A stretch of 64,000 bases of DNA from Thraustochytrium sp. TN22 (lineage: Eukaryota; Sar; Bigyra; Thraustochytrida; Thraustochytriidae). Of the stretch, positions 10,351 to 20,460 are shown piece by piece. Where the stretch lies: contig JABLUY010000060.1 of assembly GCA_013306675.1 (NCBI GenBank), positions 1 through 64,000 on the forward strand. Reading direction: 5' to 3'. How positions within the stretch are numbered: position 1 is the first letter of the stretch; every line of letters begins with the position of its first letter. The translations under genes were made by a program, and so were the position numbers. The notes under the pieces were generated by a model. The model ran no database searches, had not been told where the DNA came from, and was given only the letters and a program-made list of their open reading frames with translations.

Positions 10351-11903
10351 CGTCTTCGTTGCTGCCTCTCCTCGACCGGTTAATCAAAGCACAACGCGGG
10401 TACGAGTTTTCCTGGCGGCCCCTCGCAGTCAGGCTGCGATGATCGAGACAGTGACTGCAGTCCACCGGCGTGCGAACGAACGTTGGGCCCTTTTCCTGCC
10501 TTTTCCTCTCAGGCTGCTTGCGAGGGAATTGCGGTCTGCTGCACCGCTGCACGCCGGCCGGGTCTGCAGCGCTCCGCGACGACGCAGCCCTCCTCATTGC
10601 CTCTCCCGCGCTGGACCTCGCGCTCGTCAGCCGGCTGGGTGGCGCAGCCTGGCGCGCGCCTCGGATCGACCTCGTCCCAGTCTCTCTCGCGCGAGAATTC
10701 GCAGGTCCGGGTTGCGCGGCTGCGTCACAAAGCCCGCTGCTGCCGTGGGCCCATGCAGGGCCAGGCAGGGCACCTGCGCCCTCGACCCAGAAGGCCCGTT
10801 CTGGATCCCGCCAGGCCCGGTCGGCCGGCCGACGCCGCGCGGCCCGCCGCCAGTCGCGCGCGCCCGCGCCACCGGCCGCCGCGCGCTCGCGCAACGCGCC
10901 GCCCAGCGCCCGGGGCGCCCGCGAAGCCAACTTGAAGGCAGTCTGCGGCTCGGACTCGGAGGGGACAGCGCGCTGGCGCAGCGCCAGAGATGGGCCGCGT
11001 CAGGTCGAAGTGGCCTTGGCGAGCGCCGCCTCTAATGAAACATGGTGGACACTGGGGAGGGCCACTCCGTTAGGAGGCGACTTCGGACGCGTGGTACTGG
11101 CATTCCAGCGCGGCCGCGTCAACTTGAACTCGGAGGACGAGCGCGCCGTCGCCGCGCTGCAGCATCGCACTGGCAATGCTCCACAGGCGACGCGGCCGCC
11201 CGGGTCAAGAGGTTTGGCTGGCTGGCTGGCTGGGCTCAGGGCTGCCTGGCTGCCCGCCTTCCGCCTGCCTGACGCCGGGCCGTTCCCAGGACACCTGCAA
11301 AGTCCCCGGGAGAGCCGGACAGAAGGCAGACAGTCTGCTGCGTGAATACGAACGCGAGTTCGAACGAGAAAGCGAATGCGAGTGCGAGAATGCGAATGCG
11401 AGTGCGAGTGCGAGTGCTTGCGGGCTTTGGCGACCTTGAACGAAGCTCGCGACGCAAAGGGCGGTCCCGGCTGCGCATCAAGAGGCCCCGACGAGCCGCC
11501 TGCAGCTGCTCAGCTCGAGGTGCTCGCTCACTGGAGGGATGGAGAAGTGACGCAAAATGGCAAAGGTTGCTTGATTTCTGCGCCGCGCATGACGACGCTT
11601 CATAACTACGAAGGGCCCTGCTACACGGCGCAGCGGCCCGGACGTTGAGCCCTCTTCGCGATCCCGCGTCCGTCCACGCTGCCAGCTTGCGGTACGTGCA
11701 AGTTGCAAAGGGGCCATGCACATCGCGTCGGCCCATGTCCCGGGCCTTAGGGGTGAGAACGAAAGCCGGGAGAGGAGCTCGACGATGAGTAGACACGAAA
11801 CTCAGTTGGTCATCGTCGAAAGACAGAGACAGAGAGAAGAGAGAAGAGAGAAGAGAGAGAGAGAAAGAGAAAGAGAGGACCAGGGAGAAGAAGCCTCCCA
11901 AGG
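10351..11903. other. 1.55-kb divergent intergenic region
   Basis: Separates the start of histidase (minus) from the start of the four-TM protein (plus), so both promoters should lie here. Open frames in it are GC artefacts. It contains a run of GCGAATGCGAGT-like hexamers at about 11350-11420, TGGC repeats at 11217-11237 and a purine (GA) tract at 11825-11880 just before the downstream start codon. No gene is supported. Confidence 0.5.
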
Positions 11904-12770
11904 ATGAAGCGCCGGACGTGCTGCGCGGCCGTGTGCGGGCCGCTCGCATGGGTGCTGACCATGGCCGCCTTCTGGAGCGTGGCCTGGGTGTACGCGTGGT
12001 CGAGCTCGCTGTTTAACCTGGATGGCGACGCCGTGGTGGTCGCTGCGTCGCCGCTCTACATCGCGTGGTCCGAGGATTCTATCGAGGTCTCGGACTCGAA
12101 CACGGTCGCTGCATACACGCTCAACATCATGGACGTCACGGACAACGCCTGCAGCTCGTCGCTCTCAGTGGTTGGCGAGGACGCCTCAGGCGACGCCTAT
12201 TCTTACTTTGGTGCCTACGGCTTTTGCTCGGACGAGGACGGCGAGTTCAAGTCGCCCGTGGAGGCCAGGGCACTGCTGGTCTTCGGGTCGATGGCGCTGG
12301 CGATGCTCACCGTTGCCGCAATTCTCTCGTTCGTGTCCATCTGCACGCCGACGCGCTGCGGTGGCCGCACGCAGCTGTGGTGCTTCGCACTATCGACTGT
12401 TCTGCTCTTGTCGGAGATCATCATCACGCTCAAGTGGGACTACTTCACCGCACTGCGGCAAGGCGAGGCTGGTGTCTTGGTGCCCACCAACGCAGACCAA
12501 ACCGAATACGCCATCTATGTGCCGGATGAGCCGCTCGGGCTCGGTGCCAGCTTCGCCGTGCTAGTTGTGGCCACCTTTTGCTCGCTCTGCGCCACCTTTG
12601 CCGCACTCGTCCCTGACCTTGCCCGCCCTGCTTTGGAGGACCCGCTCGAAGCCTCCGCCGCGGAGCCCGTGCGCGCGTCCAAGGCGACTGTGACTAAGGC
12701 GAGCAAGGTGCGCTCGGCCAAGACGACCACCTCGCGCGGCCCGGCCGACGCTCAGGTCTCGCACGTCTGA
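11904..12770 (+). CDS. four-transmembrane protein, claudin/tetraspan-like topology, function unknown
   Basis: A 288-residue intronless protein with four hydrophobic segments (about 10-32, 122-145, 155-175, 212-240). The first extracellular loop is about 85 residues long, acidic, and carries two cysteines; the second is short. The tail is rich in Ala, Lys and Thr and probably cytosolic. This topology resembles the claudin/PMP22/SUR7 type of plasma-membrane protein, but I see no W-x-x-W or GLW signature, so I do not assign it to a family. The start is the ATG at 11904, directly after a purine-rich tract. Confidence 0.7.
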   Translation: MKRRTCCAAVCGPLAWVLTMAAFWSVAWVYAWSSSLFNLDGDAVVVAASPLYIAWSEDSIEVSDSNTVAAYTLNIMDVTDNACSSSLSVVGEDASGDAYSYFGAYGFCSDEDGEFKSPVEARALLVFGSMALAMLTVAAILSFVSICTPTRCGGRTQLWCFALSTVLLLSEIIITLKWDYFTALRQGEAGVLVPTNADQTEYAIYVPDEPLGLGASFAVLVVATFCSLCATFAALVPDLARPALEDPLEASAAEPVRASKATVTKASKVRSAKTTTSRGPADAQVSHV

Positions 12771-13070
12771 GATCAAGAGTGGTACGGTGATGGTACCCGG
12801 GTCCACCTCGTTGTCAACACCCTGGCCTCGCGTCTAGACTGCCATAACATTACATAGACTGCAACAGCAAACACCAAAGCGAGAAACAAATCCAAAGCCA
12901 AAAACCAAGAGCAAGAGCAAAAGCAAACGCAAACGCAACAACAAGAAATTGCGATGCTCGTAACGCCGCGGAGATGGCCTTGCTTGGGAGCTCCTCTGCG
13001 CACATTGCGCGGCCGCGTGCCTGTGGCGCACATCCAACGGCTGCAGTCCCAAGACCTGTGCGCAGCAGCC
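12771..13070. other. intergenic, with an A-rich CAAAGC/CAAAAGC stretch
   Basis: Contains a low-complexity A-rich run of CAAAxC units at about 12865-12945 and an ATG at 12954 in frame with the next gene. I prefer the later ATG at 13071 because it starts a clean signal peptide. Confidence 0.4.
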
Positions 13071-14704
13071 ATGCGGCGCCTGTGGGCGGGCGCCGCGGGC
13101 GCCGCGGGCAGGCGGGTCGCGGCTGCGGCCACTGTTGCGCTGGCCTGTCTCCTGCTGTGCGCGGCCGCGGCAGGGAGCGAGCAGAACGGGTGCGGTGATG
13201 ATGCCATCGACATCAAGCATCGTGACCTGGAAACCTGCGGCGCGGCGGCGCGCGAAGCGCTGGAGAGCCTGGCAGCGGGCTCAGGCCCGCGCGTGGAGGT
13301 GCTACGGCCGCGTGCCGAAGACCCCTACGTGGTCACTTCGACGGTCTTTGCGGCGCAGTGGCGGTCCGGCGCAGACCCGGACCAGGTGGTATGCTTTCAG
13401 ATCATCTCGGTGCACTACCCGCCCGCGCCGCCCTCGTGCATGACGGCGAGCGCAGCCACGGTCGTCAACGTGGAGTTTTTACCGTACGGCGAGCACGCGC
13501 TCGTCGTCTGGGCCCGGGGCGTCCCGGGGTCCGGCGCGCTCCGCTGGGTCAAGGTGAGCACCGAGGTTCCGGCGCCAGGAGCGCCCGCGACGCAGCCGAA
13601 CTGTACGCAGCAGCGCCGCGACGTGGCGGCGACCGGGACCAGCAAGCCGGGCGGTCTCGTGCTCGCCGCCCTCGTGAACCGCGGCGGGCCCTCGTTTCAG
13701 GCGGCGGTGCGCTCGTGGGCGGCGAGCGGCCTCCTCGAGGCCGCCACGCATCGATTCGTGTTCTTGCAGAACTGGGCAGCGGCGGATGGCCTGGGCGACA
13801 TGGACATCGTGCCGCACACGGCTGCGCGCGACTCGCGCGTGGACGCGCTGCCCAGCTCCTACTCACTGGAGGTGCTCGGCGCGAGCTCGCAGGCCGGGAT
13901 TGGGCCGGCGCTAAACAGGCTCGTGGAGGCCGCAGTGCGCGTTGGTGCGGAGCACGTGCTCTTCATCGAGGAGGACTTTTGGGTACCAGAGGACGAGCAG
14001 GCGCGCGCGGTGGACACGCTGCGCGAGGCGCGCGACCTTGAGCGCAGCGGCGTGGCGGACGTCGTGAAGCTGCGCCACCGTCTCAAGCCCGGGGAGCCCT
14101 TCTTTCCATGGGCGTGGAGGACGCATGAGGAGCTGCTGACAAGCTACGAGACGCCGTACGGGTCAAATCACAGCGTCCACGAGACCGTGCACTGGCTGCT
14201 GGACCCGCCGTCCTTCTTTGAGGCCAGCGGCGTCAGCCCACCGCCCGTGTACGAGTGCGGGCAAGGCACGAGCTTGGGGGGCGCGCCGTGGTTCTGCGCG
14301 TACTCCACGCACAGCGCCTGGTCTAACAATCCTTTCATCGTACGGCCCTCCTTTTATCAGGTGAGTTTCAAGAGTGCGCAAGCTTGCCATGGCTCGGGTC
14401 TCCAGACGGACTAACTTGACTGACTTTGCGCACCTAGCAAAACGTGGCGCCCACGGCTGCACGAGACTGGACCCGGACCGTGGAAGGCGCGCTCGCACAC
14501 AGCCCGCACCTTTGGGACCACAGGTGCTTTGTGCTGGCCAAGGGCCGGGGTATCTTCTCGCATCGCGACATCGACGGGCGTCCGCTCGCGGCGCAGTCGC
14601 CCTCCGAGGATCCTTTTGGCGAGGCCGTGCGCGCGCGGTACCGCTGCAGAGACGCGCTTCGCGCGCAGCGTGCAGACGAGTGCGCCTCCCTTCCCCCGCT
14701 CTGA
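13071..14704 (+). CDS. secreted glycosyltransferase-like protein, one intron
   Basis: Two exons, 13071-14360 and 14438-14704, joined in phase 0 across a 77-base intron (GTGAGT donor, CTAAC branch site at 14411, CACCTAG acceptor) give 518 residues. The ATG at 13071 starts a typical signal peptide or signal anchor (hydrophobic core VAAAATVALACLLLCAAAA). The middle resembles a GT-A fold: a strand-rich LVLAALVNRGG region, then VLFIEEDFW with an acidic triad Glu300-Glu301-Asp302 where such enzymes hold metal and sugar nucleotide, then Trp-rich segments with several cysteines. Substrate unknown. A Golgi or secretory role is likely from the signal. A frame-extending ATG at 12954 would add 39 residues before the signal peptide. 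The stop lies only 22 bases from that of the convergent gene. Confidence 0.7.
14361..14437 (+). other. intron of the glycosyltransferase-like gene
   Basis: GT-AG intron of 77 bases with donor GTGAGT, branch-site-like CTAAC 26 bases before the acceptor, and acceptor CACCTAG. Reading through it hits a stop in 17 codons, whereas splicing keeps the frame for 88 more residues. Confidence 0.85.
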
Positions 14705-14726
14705 CGACTGAAGGGCGGCTCTCACG

Positions 14727-15584
14727 TCAGAGCTTGGACTCGGTGAGGCCGCCGGCAGGAAGTAGCGGTAGTAGGGCATCCAGGAAAGTAGCGCGCCAGG
14801 CCGCGTCCTGGCAGAGGTCGTTGCGAACCTCGAACATGATGGCGTTGCGCGCGCCGGGGTGGCTCGCATTGTAAACAAAACAATCCGCGGAAAACATGAA
14901 GCCGTCGCGTCCGCTCCAGGGCGCGTTGACCTCGGTCTTGAAGCCGGCCTTGCAGAGTGCCGCTGTCATGTGCTCCACCTCGGAGCGGTTGTTGGTGGAA
15001 TACAGCACGCCCACGTCCAGCTCGCGCTTGGTACCTTCGTAGACCGGCGTGAAGGTGTGCACAGAGAGCGCAGTCTTGGCGCGCGTGGCCACGGCCACGC
15101 GCTGCAGCTCCTCATGGTACGGCAGGTAGTAGTCCGTGATGCGGCGCACGAGCGCCTCGCGCGATGCGCGCACGTCTTGGTTCAGCTCCGTGGGCTGGCC
15201 GTCGCAGAGCTCGCGTGCCAGCGTCGGCGACGACACCGGCCGGTTCACGTCCACGAAGAGCCGGCTATACAGCGAGTGCACGAGCGGCGCCTCGAGGCGC
15301 GCCGCCAGCTCCTCTGCCAGCTCCAGCGCGCCAGGATCGTAGGCCCAGTGCTGCGAGGCGAGGCCGCGCGCCTCGTCCGCCGCCCCCCAGCGCTTGCCCT
15401 CGGGCAGCGCGTTGCCTGCATGCTCGCACGTCACCAGGTAGGTTGCGCTATCCGCGCCGAGCGGGACCACGGACCGCACGTTGGGCCCGGCCCTGGTCTC
15501 GCTCTGCTTCGCCGCTGCGGATGAGGCCGCGCGCCGCGCCGTGATCCTCGAGCCGCTGGCCAGCATCTTTTGCGTCACCTGCAT
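14727..15584 (-). CDS. N-formylglutamate amidohydrolase family protein, probably mitochondrial
   Basis: A 285-residue protein of the N-formylglutamate amidohydrolase family. Visible family blocks: TCEHAGNALPEG with the metal-binding Glu-His, HWAYDPGA, SRLFVDVNRP, SVHTFTPVYEG with a second metal-binding His, and GVLYSTNNRS. The family hydrolyses N-formyl-L-glutamate to glutamate and formate, the last step of one bacterial histidine pathway; the compact form seen here is less well characterised biochemically. The N-terminus (ASGSRITARRAASSAAAK) is Arg/Ser/Ala-rich and without acids, like a mitochondrial presequence. The start is the ATG at 15584. Histidase 4.4 kb away makes a role in histidine breakdown attractive, but this is inference. 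Confidence 0.85.
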   Translation of the reverse strand: MQVTQKMLASGSRITARRAASSAAAKQSETRAGPNVRSVVPLGADSATYLVTCEHAGNALPEGKRWGAADEARGLASQHWAYDPGALELAEELAARLEAPLVHSLYSRLFVDVNRPVSSPTLARELCDGQPTELNQDVRASREALVRRITDYYLPYHEELQRVAVATRAKTALSVHTFTPVYEGTKRELDVGVLYSTNNRSEVEHMTAALCKAGFKTEVNAPWSGRDGFMFSADCFVYNASHPGARNAIMFEVRNDLCQDAAWRATFLDALLPLLPAGGLTESKL

Positions 15585-16170
15585 TGCAGCGTGCTGTGGT
15601 GTGTTCGAGTCGAGTCAAGTCGAGTCGTGTCTCAAGCGCGCGTCGTCGTCGAGCTCGAGCTGCAGCTCCAGCAGCTGCACCTCAAGGAGCGAGCGTGATG
15701 CCCCCGTCCGAGGCCGGCGTCGCGCTTCGCTGCGCCGTGGCACTGCAAGCGGCACCCGCGCGATCCGCTGCGGCGCTTCGAGTTAGCACTCTGGAGACGG
15801 CGCTTTGCGCGCCGCGAGCAAGCTCAGCAAGGTCGCAGCGCGAGGCTCGCAAGGGTCCAAGGGAGCGAGAGAACCCTGGAACCCGCGCAACCCCGCGGCG
15901 CGGAATGCGTTGCGGCGGAACCCCTGGAACCGCGAGGTCGAGGAGGAGGAAGGCGGCGGCACTCTCCTTGTCGCCCGAGGCGCAGAACAGCGCGAGCTTC
16001 GCGAAGCGCGGCCGCAGCGACGCGCGCGGCGCGGCGCGGCGCGGCGCGGGCGGCAGTCCGGTTGCCTGCGCGACGCGGCCCGGGAGAGTGCGAGGCTCGG
16101 GCCGCGGCCTGGTCGACGCGCTGGGCGGGGCGGGGCGCGAGCTGCGCTAGGCTGGGCTGGGCTGCGCAAG
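15585..16170. other. 586-base divergent intergenic region
   Basis: Lies between the starts of the amidohydrolase (minus) and Lon (plus), both probably mitochondrial, and should carry both promoters. A plus-strand frame stays open through it into Lon but has no ATG before 16171. GGCGC-type repeats (gcgcggcgcggcgcgg) occur at about 16023-16045. Confidence 0.45.
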
Positions 16171-19100
16171 ATGCTGGCCGCGGCGGCGCGCCTGGGCCCC
16201 GGGCAGCGGGCGCTGACGCTGCGCGCGCCCGCAGCGGCGCGGCTGCGCGGCGAGCAGCAGGCGCGCGTGCTGAGCTCATGGTGGTGGGATAAGAAGCGCA
16301 AGAGCAGCGCCTCGCGCAAGGAGGCGGAGGCCGCCGAGGAGGCGGCCACCAAGGACGCGGAGACCGTCGAGACGGCGGAGACGGCCGAGGCCGCCGCGGC
16401 GGAGGGCAAGGGCCGCGCCGCCTCGTCGTCCTCGGGCGGCGTGAACCCGCAGGAGGGCGGTGCGTCGACGTCGGGTCCGTCGGCGGCGTCGTCCTCTGCG
16501 TCGTCGACCTCGGGTTCGTCCTCATCGACCTCGTCGTCCATTGCGCCGGTGCTCAACCTGCAGGGCGCGCCGCGGCAGCCGCACGTGCTGGCGCTGCCGC
16601 TGAGCCGGCGGCCGCTCTTCCCGGGCTTGCTTCATCCAATCCAGATCACGGACCGCAAGGTTTACGAGGCGCTGGTGCGCACGCGCGCAAGCGGGAACCC
16701 GTACATTGGTCTCTTCTTGCGGCAGCCCGGGTCCGGGCGGCACGAGCTGGAGTGGGAGAACGATGACCTCTCGCACCGTATCACGAGTTTGGATGACATC
16801 CACCACGTGGGCACTTTCGCGCAGATCGTGCAGATGGAGCCCATGCGCGAGCTGCTGTCGGCCAGCTCGGATGGCGACATGATGAGCGATCACGGCATCC
16901 ATGTGGAGGAGATCGGCGGCGGCTTTCAGGACCCGGAGCAGCAGCGCAAGAAGCAGAATCTTCGCCACGCGCTCTTTGAGGAGGACGAGATGCGTCGTGC
17001 GCGGGCTGGATCTCCGAGCGAGGCCGTGGCAAACGCGCGCGAGGAGTCGTGGACGCTGGTGGTCAAGGCGCACCGCAAGATCAAGATCGAAGAGATGCTG
17101 AACGAGGGCCCGCCGCCGCTGGTCAAGGTCAAGCACCTCACGGAGTTTCCCGTGGACTCGTACGACCAGGATATGCTCCGCGCCTACACGAACGAGGTGC
17201 TGTCGACGCTGCGCGACGTCATCAAGGCGAACCCCTTGCTGCGCGAGCACATGCAGTTCTTTACGACGCGTTTCGACATGTCCGACCCATACCACGTGTG
17301 CAATTTTGCCGCCTCGCTGACCTCGGCCGAGGGCGAGGACCTGCAGGAGGTGCTGGAGGCCTTCAACTTGGAGACGCGCCTGAAGAAGGTGCTCACGCTG
17401 CTCAAGAAGGAGGTGCAGCTCTCAGAGCTGCAGCAGGAGATCTCGCGCCAGGTCGAGGACACAATTAGCGCAAACCAGCGCAAGTACTTTTTGAACGAGC
17501 AGCTCAAGCAGATCAAGAAGGAGCTCGGTCTCGAGCACGATGACAAGGATGCGCTCCTAGCCAAGTACGAGAAGCAGCTGCGCCAGCTCAAGGGTCTCGA
17601 GCCGCCCGCCGAGGAGGCCGCCGCCGCGGCCGATGGCAAGGGCAACGACAAGAAGAAGTCGAAGAAGAAGACCCAGGAGCAGGCGGAGGACACCGCCAAG
17701 CCCAAGCGCACCTTCATCTACGAGGGCCTGCCCCCGGACGCGGAGCGCGTCATCAACGACGAGCTCAAGAAGCTCTCGGGCCTCGAAAAGACTTCCCCCG
17801 AGTTCAATGTAACGCGCGCCTACCTGGACTGGCTCATGGCGCTGCCTTGGGGCAAGCACTCCGTGGAGAACCTGGATATCGTTCGGGCCAACGAAATTCT
17901 GGAGGCGGACCACTTCGGTCTCAAGGACATCAAAGAGCGCATTCTCGAGTTCATCGCCGTCGGTAACCTGCGCGGCACGGTGCAGGGCAAGATCATCCTG
18001 CTCGTTGGCCCGCCTGGCGTTGGCAAGACCTCCATCGGCCAGTCCATTGCGCACGCGCTGGACCGTGAGTTCTACCGCTTCTCCGTGGGAGGCCTCAGTG
18101 ACGTCTCGGAGATCAAGGGCCACCGCCGCACGTACATTGGCAGCATGCCGGGCAAGCTCGTGCAGTGCCTCAAGACCGCAGGCGTGTCGAACCCGGTCGT
18201 GCTCATTGATGAGATCGACAAGATCGGATCGGGCGGCTTCCGTGGTGACCCGTCCAGCGCGCTGCTGGAGCTCCTTGACCCGGCGCAGAACAGCGCCTTC
18301 GTGGATCACTACCTGGACGTGCCCATGGACCTGTCCAAGGTCCTCTTCGTCTGCACGGCCAACGAGCTTGACACGATCCCGGGCCCGCTCCTGGACCGCA
18401 TGGAGATTCTTCGCCTCTCCGGCTACGATCTGCCAGAGAAGGTGCAGATCGCCAAGCGCTACCTGGAGCCGCGCGCGCGCCGCGACTCAGGCCTTGCGCT
18501 GCCGGAGGACGAAGCCGTGCCGGAGACCGTGGACGAGCCCGAGGAGCCGGCTGAGGGCTTCAAGAAGAACCCGTCGCGCGTGAGCTCGATCGAGGTGCCC
18601 AAGGACCTCGGACTGGATGATTCGGCCTTTGAGGCGCTCGCGCGCTGGTATTGCCGCGAGGCCGGCGTCCGCAAGCTGCAGCAGCACATTGAGCGCATCT
18701 ATCGCAAGGTCTCGCTAGAGCTGCTGCAGTCCAAGACCAAGGCGACGATCGAGGGCGCGGCCTCGGACGCCGCCGCGGCGCCGGAAACGCGCGACACCTG
18801 GGTCATTTCCGAGGGCGACCTCGAGCGCTACGTGGGTAAGCGCAAGTACCAGAGCGACAAGCTGTACGAGTCGGTGCCGCCCCCTGGCGTCGTCATGGGT
18901 CTGGCCTGGTCCGCCGGCGGCGGCAGCGCGCTCTACATTGAGAGTACTCGCATCCGCCGCGTCACCAGGGCGCAGGCGGACGCGGCCGGCACCGGCGACG
19001 AGGCCGCGGCCAAGGCTGGCGCCGCCGGCGCCGCTGGTGCCGGTGCTGGTTCTCCCTTCACCGTGCACTCGACGGGCCAGCTGGGCGACGTCATGCAGGA

Positions 19101-19518
19101 GAGCGTGCGCCTGGCGCAGACGAACGCCAAGCACTTTTTGCAGGAGGTGGCGCCTGGCAACGACTTTTTCGAGGCCAACCAGATCCATCTTCATGTGCCG
19201 GAGGGCGCCACCCCGAAGGACGGGCCCTCCGCCGGCGTTACCATGACCACGGCGCTGCTCTCCCTGGCGCTGGGCCGGTCTGTCAAGGCGGACCTCGCCA
19301 TGACGGGCGAGATTAGCCTCACTGGCCGCGTGCTGCCGGTGGGTGGCATCAAGGAGAAGGTGATTGCGGCACGCCGTGCGGGTGTCACCACGATCGTGCT
19401 CCCGGACGGCAACCGCAAGGACGCTGACGAACTTCCGGACTATCTGCGCGACAACCTCGACATTCACTTCGCCACGCACTACGAGGACGTGTACAAAGTC
19501 GCCTTCGAGGAGTCCTGA
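16171..19518 (+). CDS. LONP1: mitochondrial Lon protease (ATP-dependent serine protease)
   Basis: An intronless 1,115-residue AAA+ protease that degrades damaged matrix proteins. The first 40 residues ([20 protein letters not shown], then Arg-rich) look like a matrix-targeting presequence, followed by a low-complexity acidic/Ser segment. Then come the Lon N-domain ([15 protein letters not shown]), a long helical segment, Walker [10 protein letters not shown] at 613-621, Walker [12 protein letters not shown] at 676-686, and the protease domain with catalytic Ser1020 in KDGPSAGV and Lys1061 in GGIKEKV. An Ala/Gly insert near 955-970 is extra to most family members. The start is the ATG at 16171; the frame is open further up without an ATG. 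The stop lies 105 bases from that of the convergent BioD gene. Confidence 0.97.
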   Translation: MLAAAARLGPGQRALTLRAPAAARLRGEQQARVLSSWWWDKKRKSSASRKEAEAAEEAATKDAETVETAETAEAAAAEGKGRAASSSSGGVNPQEGGASTSGPSAASSSASSTSGSSSSTSSSIAPVLNLQGAPRQPHVLALPLSRRPLFPGLLHPIQITDRKVYEALVRTRASGNPYIGLFLRQPGSGRHELEWENDDLSHRITSLDDIHHVGTFAQIVQMEPMRELLSASSDGDMMSDHGIHVEEIGGGFQDPEQQRKKQNLRHALFEEDEMRRARAGSPSEAVANAREESWTLVVKAHRKIKIEEMLNEGPPPLVKVKHLTEFPVDSYDQDMLRAYTNEVLSTLRDVIKANPLLREHMQFFTTRFDMSDPYHVCNFAASLTSAEGEDLQEVLEAFNLETRLKKVLTLLKKEVQLSELQQEISRQVEDTISANQRKYFLNEQLKQIKKELGLEHDDKDALLAKYEKQLRQLKGLEPPAEEAAAAADGKGNDKKKSKKKTQEQAEDTAKPKRTFIYEGLPPDAERVINDELKKLSGLEKTSPEFNVTRAYLDWLMALPWGKHSVENLDIVRANEILEADHFGLKDIKERILEFIAVGNLRGTVQGKIILLVGPPGVGKTSIGQSIAHALDREFYRFSVGGLSDVSEIKGHRRTYIGSMPGKLVQCLKTAGVSNPVVLIDEIDKIGSGGFRGDPSSALLELLDPAQNSAFVDHYLDVPMDLSKVLFVCTANELDTIPGPLLDRMEILRLSGYDLPEKVQIAKRYLEPRARRDSGLALPEDEAVPETVDEPEEPAEGFKKNPSRVSSIEVPKDLGLDDSAFEALARWYCREAGVRKLQQHIERIYRKVSLELLQSKTKATIEGAASDAAAAPETRDTWVISEGDLERYVGKRKYQSDKLYESVPPPGVVMGLAWSAGGGSALYIESTRIRRVTRAQADAAGTGDEAAAKAGAAGAAGAGAGSPFTVHSTGQLGDVMQESVRLAQTNAKHFLQEVAPGNDFFEANQIHLHVPEGATPKDGPSAGVTMTTALLSLALGRSVKADLAMTGEISLTGRVLPVGGIKEKVIAARRAGVTTIVLPDGNRKDADELPDYLRDNLDIHFATHYEDVYKVAFEES

Positions 19519-19623
19519 TGAGATGAGCTGAGATGAGTGCTGTGGCGGTTGACGCTGCCAGGCTCCATCAAAAAGTGATGTGCTCCTATCATCTTTTAGT
19601 ATCACCTCAAGCTAACTAAACTT

Positions 19624-20385
19624 TTAGACCTGCAGGTCCTTGACCATGGTCTCAAAAATGGGGCGCGCCGCCTCGTGCCAGGCGTCGAGCGGCTCGGGCT
19701 CCGGGGGGAACCCAGAAAAGGAAAAGACCGGCACGTCCGCGCCGAGCACGCGGGTCAGGAACTCGGTGTTGCCAAAGCCGCAGGAGAGGTCCTCAGCGAT
19801 AGCCAGACCGGCGAGCCGGAAGCCGCGCGCCCGCAGCGACTCCACCGCGGTGAGCGTGGTGGAGATGCCACCAAGCTTGCCGTCACCCACGAGCAGCACC
19901 GGGAGGCCGAGGCCGGCATACATGTCGGCCTGCAGCGTGCGCGAGGGGCCTGGCGAGAGCACGCCGCCGGCCGTCTCCACCACGGCCATGGCAGCGTCCT
20001 CGTGCGCAGCCAGGCTCTGCGCGAGGCCTTCGCAGATGGCGCCGTCGCTCGGGGTTTCGCGCACCGTGGAGCCGTCGGCCGCCACGGCCGGGCCGGCCTC
20101 GGCCGCCACGTGCGCCGACACGGCAGGCGCCCAGGTGTAGAGCGTCTCGTGGCGCAGCCGCGGCGCCAGCGCCGGGTCGAGGCGGCGCAGCACCGTGGCT
20201 GCGTCCGAGTGCCCGTGCTCCGACCCTGTCTGCAGCGGCTTCACGTAGAACGCGCTGCCCAGCACGCCACACGCGGCGCGCACCAGGCCGCAGCTCACCA
20301 CCGTCTTGCCCACGTCCGTGTTCGCGCCGAAGACCAGCAGCTGCCGCCGCGGCCCCGCCAGCGCGCGCGCCACGCCGCCCGCCAT
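19624..20385 (-). CDS. bioD: dethiobiotin synthetase, stand-alone
   Basis: A 253-residue ATP-dependent carboxylase-ligase that closes the ureido ring of biotin, the penultimate step of its synthesis. Motifs: FGANTDVGKT P-loop with Lys27, YVKPLQTGSEHG with the substrate-binding lysine, and VVETAGGVLSP. In plants and most fungi this domain is fused to the preceding enzyme, DAPA aminotransferase; here the stop follows directly after the synthetase domain, so it is the single-domain form. The start at ATG 20385 leaves no obvious organelle signal. The upstream gene on the same strand ends only 75 bases away, which is unusually tight for eukaryotic tandem genes. Confidence 0.93.
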   Translation of the reverse strand: MAGGVARALAGPRRQLLVFGANTDVGKTVVSCGLVRAACGVLGSAFYVKPLQTGSEHGHSDAATVLRRLDPALAPRLRHETLYTWAPAVSAHVAAEAGPAVAADGSTVRETPSDGAICEGLAQSLAAHEDAAMAVVETAGGVLSPGPSRTLQADMYAGLGLPVLLVGDGKLGGISTTLTAVESLRARGFRLAGLAIAEDLSCGFGNTEFLTRVLGADVPVFSFSGFPPEPEPLDAWHEAARPIFETMVKDLQV

Positions 20386-20460
20386 GCCGCCCGCCGTGCC
20401 TGCCGTGCCGGCCTCGCCTGGGCGGCCCTCCTGCCTGCCTGCCCTGCCGCCGCTCCTCGG

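Noticed and set aside
12954-13070. 39-residue N-terminal extension of the glycosyltransferase-like protein
   Set aside because: An ATG exists at 12954, but it would bury the signal peptide that starts cleanly at the ATG at 13071.
16023-16170. N-terminal extension of Lon upstream of the ATG at 16171
   Set aside because: The frame is open but has no ATG, and the sequence before 16171 is GC repeat. The residues after 16171 make a good presequence.
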